Below are positions 28,625 through 35,953 of a stretch of 64,000 bases of DNA, piece after piece. Location: assembly GCF_011308835.1 (NCBI RefSeq), contig NZ_JAAOHY010000007.1:1-64000 (forward strand). The letters are read 5' to 3'. A program made the translations under genes and the position numbers. The notes under the pieces are model-generated. The model did no database searches. It saw only the letters and a list, made by a program, of their open reading frames with translations, and had not been told where the DNA came from. Positions within the stretch are counted from its first letter, which is position 1, and each line of letters opens with the position of its first letter. This DNA is from Paracoccus xiamenensis. Its GTDB lineage: Bacteria > Pseudomonadota > Alphaproteobacteria > Rhodobacterales > Rhodobacteraceae.

Positions 28625-29547
28625 GCCTCGCTTTCAAAGGAAAATGCCTGACCATCGCGGATCACCTTGCCGATGCCGCCGTCCGGCAAGTGATAGCCGA
28701 GGACCGTCCAGCCCTCATCCGCCAGCCGGGCGAGCATGGCGGCCCGCGTTTGTGCCGCAAGCGCCGGGTCGTCGTCGGTGGAGGTGCCCAGATCCGGGCG
28801 GACAAAGCCCGCCAGCATGGTGACGAAATCGCCGATCACGAACAGGCCGTCACCGGGGCTGCCGATCTCGAAGGACATGTGGCCGGGCGTGTGGCCGGGG
28901 GTCATCACCGCGCGGATGCCGGGAAGAACCTCGGCCCCGTCCTGAAAGCGCTCGATCCGGTCGCCAAGCGCCGTCAGGCGCCGGAGCGCCCCGACGGCGA
29001 AGGACTGGCGTTCCTCGGCGATGGTGTCGATGGTGGCGGGATCGGTCCAGTAATCGAACTCGACCTGACCCATCCTGTAGTCGGCCGAGGGGAACAGCGG
29101 CTCATCGAAGTCGTCCAGCACACCCCAAAGGTGGTCGGGATGGCCGTGTGTGAAGATCACGTCCGTCACGTCCTCGGGCGAGACGCCGATGGCCGAAAGA
29201 CCTTCGACCAGCGTGCCGGCGGTCGGAACGAAGTCAGGGCCAGAGCCCGCGTCAAACAGCACGACCCGGTCGCCCTGACGCAGCAGCGTGATGTTCAACG
29301 GACTGTGCACCACGGCCAGCGGATCGATGTCCAGGCTGCGCAGCAGATCGCCCCGTTCGGCCTCGGGGATCATGGCGAAGGCGAAATCGGGCGGGAACTC
29401 GATATGCCCGTCTGACACGCTGTCGATGCGCAGATCGCCCGCGGTCAAGGTCGAGACGGCCCACCCGCGCAGGGGCGCAAGCGGCAGCGCCGCCGCCGAA
29501 ATCAGCGCGGCGGTGCGGGTCAGAAAATGGCGGCGGGCGATATGCAT
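28621..29547 (-). CDS. Exported MBL-fold metallohydrolase
   Basis: Encodes 308 residues. The N-terminus HIARRHFLTRTAALISAAAL is a twin-arginine-like leader. The mature part has FDAGSG, the intact metal motif THGHPDH near residue 130, TPGHTPGHMSF and a GD pair (VIGDFVTM), so both zinc sites look usable. It lies between soxW and a second, motif-altered MBL gene and is transcribed with soxVW. It may hydrolyse or transfer sulfur-bonded intermediates in the periplasm, but that is inferred only from position. Confidence 0.82.
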   Translation of the reverse strand: MHIARRHFLTRTAALISAAALPLAPLRGWAVSTLTAGDLRIDSVSDGHIEFPPDFAFAMIPEAERGDLLRSLDIDPLAVVHSPLNITLLRQGDRVVLFDAGSGPDFVPTAGTLVEGLSAIGVSPEDVTDVIFTHGHPDHLWGVLDDFDEPLFPSADYRMGQVEFDYWTDPATIDTIAEERQSFAVGALRRLTALGDRIERFQDGAEVLPGIRAVMTPGHTPGHMSFEIGSPGDGLFVIGDFVTMLAGFVRPDLGTSTDDDPALAAQTRAAMLARLADEGWTVLGYHLPDGGIGKVIRDGQAFSFESEA

Positions 29548-29589
29548 CTTGGTTCCTTCCTGTCAGGCAGCATTGCGGTTCTGGCGGAT

Positions 29590-30141
29590 CTAGCGGGACA
29601 GCACTTCGCGGACGTCGCGCCCGGTCTCGGGCCCGCCCGCCATCGCCCACTCCATCACCGCCAGCAGATTGTCGGCGTCAAGGACACCCGGGATCACCGC
29701 CATGGCGGCGCGGGCGGCATCCTTGTCCGCCGGCAGGTCGGAGGGCAGGAAGATCAGCGTCGGGGTCACGGTCACGCCCCATTTCGCGGCGGCACGCTTT
29801 TCGGTCAGAATGTCGCCGTCCAGGTCGGTCAGTTCCGTGCCGCCGAACAGGTCGACCTGCACCACATCGAATTTGGCTCGGATCAGGCTGTCGATACGCG
29901 GATCCGTCAGAACTTCGTTGTGAAGCTGCGCACAATAGATGCAGCCGCGCTGTTCGACGATCAGCAGCAGATGGCGGCCCGCATCGGCTGCCTCCTGATT
30001 GTCTTCGGCCAGCACCTTGAAGCTGTTCTTCAACCAGTCCGGCTTGTGCAGCCCGTCGTCACCCAGCGGAACGGTGCCCCCCACGGCGGCATGCGCCAGA
30101 AGCGGCAGGACAAGGCCCATGGCAAGAGAAAGTCGTGTCAT
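29590..30141 (-). CDS. soxW: Periplasmic thioredoxin SoxW
   Basis: Encodes 183 residues with a signal peptide (about 1-20) and a thioredoxin fold. The redox motif is RGCIYC (Cys67, Cys70), and WGVTVTPTLIFLP supplies the cis-Pro loop. SoxW takes reducing power from the membrane protein SoxV, encoded directly upstream with a 4-base overlap, and helps keep the SoxY carrier cysteine active. ATG at 30141 is chosen for that overlap. Confidence 0.9.
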   Translation of the reverse strand: MTRLSLAMGLVLPLLAHAAVGGTVPLGDDGLHKPDWLKNSFKVLAEDNQEAADAGRHLLLIVEQRGCIYCAQLHNEVLTDPRIDSLIRAKFDVVQVDLFGGTELTDLDGDILTEKRAAAKWGVTVTPTLIFLPSDLPADKDAARAAMAVIPGVLDADNLLAVMEWAMAGGPETGRDVREVLSR

Positions 30142-30875
30142 AGCGTCGTTGCACTCCAATCCATGTTGTTGACCATGAAGGCGGCGATCCGGTTGACCCC
30201 GTCCGTGGCGATGAGGACCGCGAACAGGATCAGCATGACCCCCATGATCCGTTCCACGTTACCCAGCAGACGTTGATGGCGTGCGACCCAGGCGATGAAC
30301 GGCCGGGCGAAGAACGAGATGAGGACGAAGGGGAAGGTCATCGCCAGTCCGTAGACCAGCAGCAGCGCCGCCCCCTGCCACAGACTGTCCTGTGCCGAGG
30401 CCATGAACAGGATCGCCGCAAGCGCCGGTCCCGCGCAGGGCGTCCAGCCAAAGCCGAAGGCCAGCCCCATCACATAGGCCCCCGCCAGCGTCGCCGGATC
30501 GCCCGAGGCTTCAAGCCGCGCCTGACGGTAAAGAAACGGGATGCGGATGACACCCAGAAAGTGCAGCCCGAAAAGCGCCAGGATCGCCGCAGCCACCCAG
30601 GACAGCTCCGTTCGCCATTGCGAAAAGGCCGACCCCAGCGCGGTGGCGCCGAGGCCCAGCATGACGAAGATCGTCGTGACACCCAATGAGAACGCAATCG
30701 CCCCGACAACCAGCCGTCGCTGCGCTGAAGGATCCAGGCCCTCGCCGCCCTTGATCTCGGCTATCGAGACGCCGGCAAGATAGCACAGATAGAACGGCAC
30801 CATCGGCAGAATGCAGGGCGACAGAAAGGACAGTATTCCTGCGAGGGCGGCCCCGCCAAACGTGATTTCGGGCAT
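30138..30875 (-). CDS. soxV: CcdA-type thiol transporter SoxV
   Basis: Encodes 245 residues with six membrane segments of the CcdA/DsbD family. The two functional Cys are visible in ILSFLSPCILPMVPFY (near residue 22) and FGWTPCAGPALAAILF (near 143). It moves reducing equivalents from cytoplasmic thioredoxin to SoxW/SoxS in the periplasm. The start at 30875 (MPEITFGG) is preferred over 30926 because it begins just before the first membrane helix and has AAGG upstream. It is divergent from soxS; a candidate SoxR operator lies between them. Confidence 0.92.
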   Translation of the reverse strand: MPEITFGGAALAGILSFLSPCILPMVPFYLCYLAGVSIAEIKGGEGLDPSAQRRLVVGAIAFSLGVTTIFVMLGLGATALGSAFSQWRTELSWVAAAILALFGLHFLGVIRIPFLYRQARLEASGDPATLAGAYVMGLAFGFGWTPCAGPALAAILFMASAQDSLWQGAALLLVYGLAMTFPFVLISFFARPFIAWVARHQRLLGNVERIMGVMLILFAVLIATDGVNRIAAFMVNNMDWSATTL

Positions 30876-30947
30876 GGGCAACCTTGCTGCAGCGTTCAGC
30901 GGGTCGGATAGGTCCTTCCCCACCATGCTTGCAATGACACCATTATA

Positions 30948-30966
30948 TCATCATATTGGAATACGT
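30948..30966 (-). promoter_or_regulatory. Candidate SoxR operator, soxS/soxV
   Basis: On the minus strand the 16 bases at 30963-30948 read TATTCCAATATGATGA, 15 of 16 identical to the site ahead of soxB, and the 14 bases at 30966-30953 match the soxR/soxX site at 13 of 14. The core TATTCCAATA is a near-palindrome. It lies 15-33 bases ahead of soxS and 73-91 ahead of soxV, so it could repress both divergent units. Confidence 0.65.
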
Positions 30967-30980
30967 ATCATCATCCGTCA

Positions 30981-31436
30981 ATGCGGTTCCCCGTGATCTT
31001 GAATCTGCGCCCGGCATGTATCTTCCCTCGCGCCCTGATTGCGGCATGGATGATGCTGTGCGCAATGGCGGTTGATGCCGCCGCGGGGCAGTATCAGCTT
31101 CTGATGTTCGAACGCGACGGATGCAGCTATTGCAAGCAGTGGAACGAGGAAATCGCCCCTGCCTATCCCAAGACCGCCGAAGGCCAGGCCGCGCCGTTGC
31201 ACCGGCTGGATATCAAGGCCGCACTGCCGTCAGGCGTGACCCTGACCGGGCGGCCGCCTGTCTTCACGCCCACCTTCGTGCTTCTGTCCGACGGAACCGA
31301 GGTTGGCAGGATCGAAGGCTATGCTGGTGACCAGTTCTTCTGGTTCCTGCTGGACAGCCTTCTGCGCGACGCCGGTTGGCAGGCTGCCGACCCGGCCGTC
31401 GCATCACCTTCCGATCCGGCTGAAACCGGACCTTAA
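30981..31436 (+). CDS. soxS: Periplasmic thioredoxin-like SoxS
   Basis: Encodes 151 residues with an N-terminal hydrophobic leader and the redox motif DGCSYC (Cys48, Cys51) near the start of the mature domain; PVFTPTFVLLSDG carries the cis-Pro. SoxS is a dual thiol/disulfide reductase that reactivates SoxYZ in Paracoccus. Two starts are possible (30981, or a Met at codon 24); the first gives a longer leader. It precedes the DUF302 gene by 35 bases. Confidence 0.88.
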   Translation: MRFPVILNLRPACIFPRALIAAWMMLCAMAVDAAAGQYQLLMFERDGCSYCKQWNEEIAPAYPKTAEGQAAPLHRLDIKAALPSGVTLTGRPPVFTPTFVLLSDGTEVGRIEGYAGDQFFWFLLDSLLRDAGWQAADPAVASPSDPAETGP

Positions 31437-31471
31437 CTTATACGCCTCATGCAAGCGGGAGAAATGGACTG

Positions 31472-31951
31472 ATGAACGTGATATCCTTCAAGGCCGGCGC
31501 CGCGCTTTTGGTTCTTTCCCTGTCTCATGGGCAGGCTGTCGCGCAGGACGCATCCGCGCCCGATGCGACAGGCAAGCCCTACACCCGCGTGGTGGATGCA
31601 ACCTTCGAGGATGTTTCCTTTGCCGTCGAACAGGGCATCACGAACGAAGGCCTGGTGATCGACCTGACCAGCCATGTCGGCGACATGCTGGCCCGCACAA
31701 AGGAGGATGTGGGCGGCGCCAAGGATCTTTACGCTCATGCCGACATCTTCAGCTTCTGCTCGGCGACCGTGTCCCGCACGGTGATGGAGGCCGATCCGAC
31801 CAATATCCAGCACTGCCCCTACACGATCTTCGTTTATGAGACGGTGGACGAACCCGGCAAGGTCGTCGTCGGCCACCGGACCTATCCGGGCGAGACGATG
31901 GCCCCGGTGAACGAGATGCTGACCCGGTTGGTCGATACTGCGGCCGAATAG
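31472..31951 (+). CDS. Exported DUF302-like protein in the sox locus
   Basis: Encodes 159 residues: a signal peptide (cleavage likely after AVAQ, about residue 25) and a small domain resembling DUF302 (FAVEQGITNEGLVIDLTSHV near 50; IFVYETVDEPGKVVVGHR near 119). Two Cys are present, Cys96 (FSFCSATV) and Cys115 (QHCPYT). It lies 35 bases after soxS with the same orientation and is not a standard Sox component. A periplasmic role linked to SoxS or sulfur-compound handling is an inference. Confidence 0.7.
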   Translation: MNVISFKAGAALLVLSLSHGQAVAQDASAPDATGKPYTRVVDATFEDVSFAVEQGITNEGLVIDLTSHVGDMLARTKEDVGGAKDLYAHADIFSFCSATVSRTVMEADPTNIQHCPYTIFVYETVDEPGKVVVGHRTYPGETMAPVNEMLTRLVDTAAE

Positions 31952-31981
31952 GCACGCTATCCCCGCCGGGTCTGGGCGGCG

Positions 31982-33028
31982 CTACAGGTCTTCGAACAAA
32001 AGCAGCCTTTGCAGGCCCACCCAGGCGCCGGCGGTGATCGCCATCAGCGTCACCGGGCCGGACCATGCCAGCAGGGCGGTGCCGGTCAGGCCCTGACCGA
32101 TGGTGCAGCCCATCGCGATGACGCCGCCGATCCCCATCATGATCGCGCCGCTCAACTGGCGGCCGAGTTCGCGCGGATCGTCGCAGGCCTCCCAGCGAAA
32201 GCTGCGTCGCCACAGCGATCCCGCTACCGCCCCCGCAAGCGTGCCCGTGACCAGCCCGACCGAGAATGACGGCAGCGTTCCCGTCGCGGTCATCAGATAA
32301 AGGATCGTTCGCCCGACCGGCGCGGTGTAGGACGGGCCTTCGACCGGAACGGCGTCCATGCCGATGCGCGCGACCCATGTCGTGCCGATGAAGGCCAGAA
32401 CAACAGACATCCCGACCCCTGCGGCGCAAAGCACCGTCACTGTCGAATGGCGCACCTGCGGATGGCGCAATCCGGTGGCAATCAACGCCAGACCCAGCGC
32501 CGTTGCCAGCCATGCCGGATCAAGGCCGGTCACGGCTGACAGTGCCTCGCCGATCCCGGATGGCGCATCCTGTTCGTATTGGGGGAAAATAAAGACGCGC
32601 AGCGGCGCCAGCGGCCCGCTGAGCGTGGCATAGGTGGCGATCCCCAGGACAACCACGATCAGAACCGACCGGATATCGCCGCTGCCGGCGCGCACCAGCG
32701 CACCAAAGCCGCAATTCCCCGCCATCGCCATGCCATATCCGAACAGCAGCCCGCCGGCGACGCTGGCGACAGGATTCCAGGCGATGCTGCGATACAGGCT
32801 GCGGTCGATGTCGACCAGACCCCAGGCATCGGCCAGATGCGTGGTCAGGATGGCGACGCCCAGGGCGAGGCTCCAGATGTGAATGCGACGGAAATCCCGC
32901 CCGATCAGGGCCGTCTCAAGCGCACCCAAGGTGCAGAAATCGCCCAGCCGCGCGCAGAAGCCAAGCAGGAGGCCGACACCCAGCCCGACCAGTCCCGTCT
33001 GCAATGCTGCCGCGACGTCCGCAGTCAT
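31982..33028 (-). CDS. soxT: YeeE/YedE-family sulfur transporter SoxT
   Basis: Encodes 348 residues with about ten hydrophobic segments and the family's duplicated Gly/Cys motifs: FGYGMAMAGNCGFGALVRAG near residue 85 and GVIAMGCTIGQGLTG near 310, plus an early FCARLGDFCTLGALE. YeeE/YedE members import thiosulfate or related sulfur species, and soxT genes occur next to soxR in alphaproteobacterial sox loci. The start ATG at 33028 (MTADVAAALQ) lies 11 bases after the soxR stop; upstream sequence in this frame is a shadow of soxR. The two genes are likely co-transcribed. Confidence 0.85.
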   Translation of the reverse strand: MTADVAAALQTGLVGLGVGLLLGFCARLGDFCTLGALETALIGRDFRRIHIWSLALGVAILTTHLADAWGLVDIDRSLYRSIAWNPVASVAGGLLFGYGMAMAGNCGFGALVRAGSGDIRSVLIVVVLGIATYATLSGPLAPLRVFIFPQYEQDAPSGIGEALSAVTGLDPAWLATALGLALIATGLRHPQVRHSTVTVLCAAGVGMSVVLAFIGTTWVARIGMDAVPVEGPSYTAPVGRTILYLMTATGTLPSFSVGLVTGTLAGAVAGSLWRRSFRWEACDDPRELGRQLSGAIMMGIGGVIAMGCTIGQGLTGTALLAWSGPVTLMAITAGAWVGLQRLLLFEDL

Positions 33029-33039
33029 GGCGGCGCCGA

Positions 33040-33450
33040 TCAAGGTCCCCGGCGATCGTCGCCGCCAAAGATGCGCGCATAACAGATCAGCAATTCGCCG
33101 ATGCGAGGATCCTTGAGCGAGTAGAAGATCGTCTTTCCATCCCGGCGCGCCGTGACCAGCCCTTCGATCCGCAGTCGCGCAAGCTGCTGGCTGACCGCCG
33201 ACTGCCGCGCGTCCAGCATTCCTTCCAGTTCGCCGACGCTTTTGGGCCCCTGCGCCAGATGGCAAAGAATGAGAAACCGCCCCTCGTGTCCAAGGGTCTT
33301 GAAGATATTGGCGGCCTCCTCGATCACAACATCGCGATCGCGCGCGTCCGCGTTTGTCCGCGCCGAGGCTGCGTCAGATGCGGGGGCGTCCGACCTGCCG
33401 AACAGCAGGCTGCCCAGGCTAAAGCGGCCAATGCTTTCTGATCCGCTCAT
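33040..33450 (-). CDS. soxR: ArsR-family repressor SoxR
   Basis: Encodes 136 residues with a winged-helix DNA-binding domain (FKTLGHEGRFLILCHLAQ, then ARQSAVSQQLARLRIEGLV as the recognition helix). Two Cys, Cys63 and Cys123, are placed as in SoxR/SqrR/BigR repressors, which sense persulfides by forming a disulfide or polysulfide bridge and leave DNA. It is divergent from soxX with a 154-base gap that holds a candidate operator, and it precedes soxT. An Ala/Ser/Asp-rich N-terminal tail of about 40 residues is longer than usual for the family. Confidence 0.9.
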   Translation of the reverse strand: MSGSESIGRFSLGSLLFGRSDAPASDAASARTNADARDRDVVIEEAANIFKTLGHEGRFLILCHLAQGPKSVGELEGMLDARQSAVSQQLARLRIEGLVTARRDGKTIFYSLKDPRIGELLICYARIFGGDDRRGP

Positions 33451-33504
33451 CGGTGACCCTCTTGTGCCGCGCGGTCGATCGACCTGGGTTTCAATAGATA
33501 TTCA

Positions 33505-33522
33505 CGTATTGCAATATAAGCA
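33505..33522 (+). promoter_or_regulatory. Candidate SoxR operator, soxR/soxX
   Basis: The perfect palindrome TATTGCAATA (33507-33516) sits in the 154-base gap between soxR and soxX. The stretch ACGTATTGCAATAT (33504-33517) matches the soxS/soxV site at 13 of 14 positions. It is 82-100 bases ahead of soxX and 55-72 ahead of soxR, fitting shared control including autoregulation. Confidence 0.65.
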
Positions 33523-33604
33523 TTGCGTTCGGGTTCAAAGTTCTTAATGTATCCTAGCAGGAGCCGCAAGGGAGAGCGGCAACCATGCCATTGCGGGAGG
33601 ACAG

Positions 33605-34084
33605 ATGCAGCATATTCTTGTGCTTACAGTTGTGGTGGCCGGTTTGGGCGCGCCGGCGATGGCAGAGATCTTGCCGGGCGACGTGTCCTGGACCGAGGAC
33701 GGAGCCATCGCCGAATCGCTGACCGGCACGCCCGGAAATGCCGACGAGGGCAAGGTGATCATGACGACGAACGCCTTGGGCAATTGCGTCGCCTGCCACG
33801 CCCTCGACGCCATGCCCGACGTGCCCTTCCAGGGAAATATCGGCCCGCAGCTCGATGGTGCGGGCGACCGTTGGACCGAGGCGCAGCTGCGCGGGATCGT
33901 GGTCGATGCGAAGCACACATTCCCAGACTCGTTCATGCCGGGCATGTACAAGGTGGGCCCCTTCATTCGCCCCGGCGTCGCTTTTACCGGCAAGCCGCCC
34001 GAGGCACCCGAGGATATCAAGCCGATTCTGGCGGCGCAGCAGGTTGAGGATGTGGTCGCCTATCTGGTGACGCTCAAGGAATAA
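33605..34084 (+). CDS. soxX: Cytochrome c SoxX
   Basis: Encodes 159 residues with a signal peptide (MQHILVLTVVVAGLGAPAMA) and one heme motif CVACH (Cys61, Cys64, His65). A Met in DSFMPGM (111 or 114) is the likely distal ligand. SoxX pairs with SoxA to attach thiosulfate to the SoxY carrier and accepts the electrons. It starts after GGGAGGACAG and heads the soxXYZA unit. Confidence 0.95.
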   Translation: MQHILVLTVVVAGLGAPAMAEILPGDVSWTEDGAIAESLTGTPGNADEGKVIMTTNALGNCVACHALDAMPDVPFQGNIGPQLDGAGDRWTEAQLRGIVVDAKHTFPDSFMPGMYKVGPFIRPGVAFTGKPPEAPEDIKPILAAQQVEDVVAYLVTLKE

Positions 34085-34136
34085 GCCAGCCGCATCCCGA
34101 TCGGCCACTGGAACACGATAAGGAAGGAACGAAATC

Positions 34137-34583
34137 ATGCTCATTTCACGACGCGGGGTTCTGACCGCAAGCGTCGGCTTGGTCGGGCTGGCAATGTTGC
34201 CGGTCGCCGTGCGGGCACAAGATGCCGCCGCGGCACCCGCCCAGACCGCTGACGAGATGATTGCCGAATTCACCGGCGGGGCCGAGGCGGTCGAAGGTGA
34301 CGGCGTCAAGCTGACCGCTCCCGAGATTGCCGAAAACGGCAATACGGTCCCGCTTTCGGTCGAAGCGCCGGGCGCCGCCGAGATTCTGCTGATCGCAACA
34401 GAAAATCCCACGCCGGGCGTGGCACGGTTCACCTTCGGCGCTCTGGCCGCGAACCAGGCAGCGGCAACCCGCATCCGACTGGCCAAGACGCAGGACATCG
34501 TAGCTATCGCCAAGCTGGCTGATGGCAGCTTCGTGCGCACGGCGGCGAATGTGAAGGTTACAATCGGCGGTTGCGGCGGCTGA
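34137..34583 (+). CDS. soxY: Sulfur carrier SoxY
   Basis: Encodes 148 residues with a twin-arginine leader (ISRRGVLTASVGLVG) and the obligatory C-terminal GGCGG, whose Cys146 on a flexible arm carries the sulfur intermediates through the cycle. An Ala-rich segment and an Ig-like domain lie between. It is exported by Tat, probably with SoxZ riding along. An AAGGAAGG site precedes ATG 34137. Confidence 0.96.
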   Translation: MLISRRGVLTASVGLVGLAMLPVAVRAQDAAAAPAQTADEMIAEFTGGAEAVEGDGVKLTAPEIAENGNTVPLSVEAPGAAEILLIATENPTPGVARFTFGALAANQAAATRIRLAKTQDIVAIAKLADGSFVRTAANVKVTIGGCGG

Positions 34584-34604
34584 TCCGGGGAAAGGAACAG
34601 AAAC

Positions 34605-34934
34605 ATGGCAGATAACGTCAAACCACGCGTCCGCGTCCCGAAAACCGCATCCAAGGATGAGGTGATAACCATCAAGACGCTGATCTCGCACCCGATGGAA
34701 TCGGGTCAGCGCAAGGACAAGGATGGCAACGTCATCCCGCGCTCGATCATCAATCGCTTCACGGCCGAATTCAACGGAGAGCTGGTGGTGGATGCGACGC
34801 TGGAACCGGCGATCAGCACCAACCCCTATTTCGAATTCGATGCCAGGGTGCCGGAAACCGGGGAATTCAAGTTCACCTGGTATGACGACGACGGCTCGGT
34901 CTACGAGGATAGCCACCAAGTCGAAGTGACCTGA
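34605..34934 (+). CDS. soxZ: SoxZ, partner of SoxY
   Basis: Encodes 109 residues with no signal peptide, as normal for SoxZ, which is exported bound to SoxY. The sequence follows the family: RVRVPKTASKDEVITIKTL, SHPMESGQRKDKDGNVIPR, FKFTWYDDDGSVYED. It starts 21 bases after soxY with GGGGAAAGG upstream. Confidence 0.96.
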   Translation: MADNVKPRVRVPKTASKDEVITIKTLISHPMESGQRKDKDGNVIPRSIINRFTAEFNGELVVDATLEPAISTNPYFEFDARVPETGEFKFTWYDDDGSVYEDSHQVEVT

Positions 34935-35013
34935 ATTCAGGGCCCAAGCCCAGTTCGCCCGCGACCACGGAGGATGGCGCGGTCCGACAATGCCAGGGAG
35001 GAAACAAGGCAAG

Positions 35014-35877
35014 ATGAAGCTGCAATTTACTGTGAAGTCCGCGGCGGTGCTGGCGGTGACACTTGCCTTGACCGCCGCCCAGGCGGACCCGGTCGAGGAC
35101 GACCAGCTGGTTATCAATGGCGAGTTGGAAATGGCGACCGACGCGCCGGCGTCGGATCATCTGGACGGCGCCTTGGGTGACAGCGTCTATTCGGGCTGGC
35201 GGTTTCGCGACACGGAAACGCGCGCCATGCAGAAGGACGATTTCGACAACCCGATGTTCCTGTTTGTCGATGCCGCCCTTGAAGCATGGGATACGCCCGA
35301 TGGGTCCGCGGGCAAGTCCTGCGCCGATTGCCACAACGGCATCGATGAAAGCATGAAGGGCCTGCGCGCCCAGATGCCAAAGGTGAACGACAAGGGAGAG
35401 CTGTGGTCGCTGGAAAACTATATCAACGACTGCCGCACCAACCGGATGGGCGCCGAAGCCTGGGGCTGGAACAGCCAGAACATGAAAAACATGACCGCCG
35501 CCATTGGTGTGCAAAGCCGGGGCATGCCCGTCGCGGTCAAGATCGACGGCGATGCCGCTCCTTTCTGGGAAAAGGGCAAGGAGATGTATTACACGCGCTT
35601 CGGCCAGCTGGAGATGTCCTGCGCCAATTGCCACGAGGACAATTTCGGCAATTACATCCGCTCTGACCACCTGAGCCAGGGACAGATCAACGGCTTTCCG
35701 CTGTATCGCCTCAAGGATCAGGGCGCGGTCTCGATACATCAGCGCTTCGTGGGCTGCGTCCGCGATACGCGCGGCACGACAATTGAGGCCGGCAGCCAGG
35801 AATTCCGCGAGCTAGAGCTTTACGTCGCCTCGCGCGGGAACGGGCTGGTCGTCGAGACCCCGGCCGTCCGTCACTGA
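35014..35877 (+). CDS. soxA: Diheme cytochrome c SoxA
   Basis: Encodes 287 residues with a signal peptide ending around TAAQA. Two heme motifs are present, CADCH (Cys103, Cys106, His107) and CANCH (Cys203, Cys206, His207), so this is the two-heme form as in Paracoccus. Cys140 (INDCRTN) fits the distal ligand of the first heme and Cys248 (QRFVGC) the active-site Cys persulfide that ligates the second. It forms SoxAX and couples thiosulfate to SoxY. ATG 35014 is preferred to 34990 because the signal peptide begins there. Confidence 0.95.
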   Translation: MKLQFTVKSAAVLAVTLALTAAQADPVEDDQLVINGELEMATDAPASDHLDGALGDSVYSGWRFRDTETRAMQKDDFDNPMFLFVDAALEAWDTPDGSAGKSCADCHNGIDESMKGLRAQMPKVNDKGELWSLENYINDCRTNRMGAEAWGWNSQNMKNMTAAIGVQSRGMPVAVKIDGDAAPFWEKGKEMYYTRFGQLEMSCANCHEDNFGNYIRSDHLSQGQINGFPLYRLKDQGAVSIHQRFVGCVRDTRGTTIEAGSQEFRELELYVASRGNGLVVETPAVRH

Positions 35878-35882
35878 GATCC

Positions 35883-35905
35883 GGCCGCGGCTTGCCGCCG
35901 CGGCC
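35883..35905 (+). terminator. GC hairpin between soxA and soxB
   Basis: GGCCGCGG (35883-35890) pairs perfectly with CCGCGGCC (35898-35905) around a 7-base loop, five bases after the soxA stop. It is not followed by a T-run, so termination would be partial or Rho-aided. It lies just ahead of a candidate SoxR operator. Confidence 0.5.
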
Positions 35906-35930
35906 TACTATCACCCCTAATATGTGCAAT

Positions 35931-35946
35931 TATTCGAATATGATGA
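35931..35946 (+). promoter_or_regulatory. Candidate SoxR operator ahead of soxB
   Basis: TATTCGAATATGATGA at 35931-35946, with the perfect palindrome TATTCGAATA, matches 15 of 16 bases of the soxS/soxV site. It lies between the soxA hairpin and the soxB GTG start (35954), so soxBCD may have its own SoxR-controlled promoter. An in-frame GTG at 35924 would place the site inside the gene and is less likely. Confidence 0.6.
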
Positions 35947-35953
35947 GGCGATT

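Noticed and set aside
33554..34675. A 373-codon minus-strand frame opposite soxXY
   Set aside because: Shadow of soxX and soxY, which have heme and GGCGG motifs.
35924..35953. GTG at 35924 as the soxB start
   Set aside because: It would put ten residues ahead of the Tat leader and the operator-like palindrome inside the gene; GTG 35954 has the better ribosome-binding site and gives the normal length.
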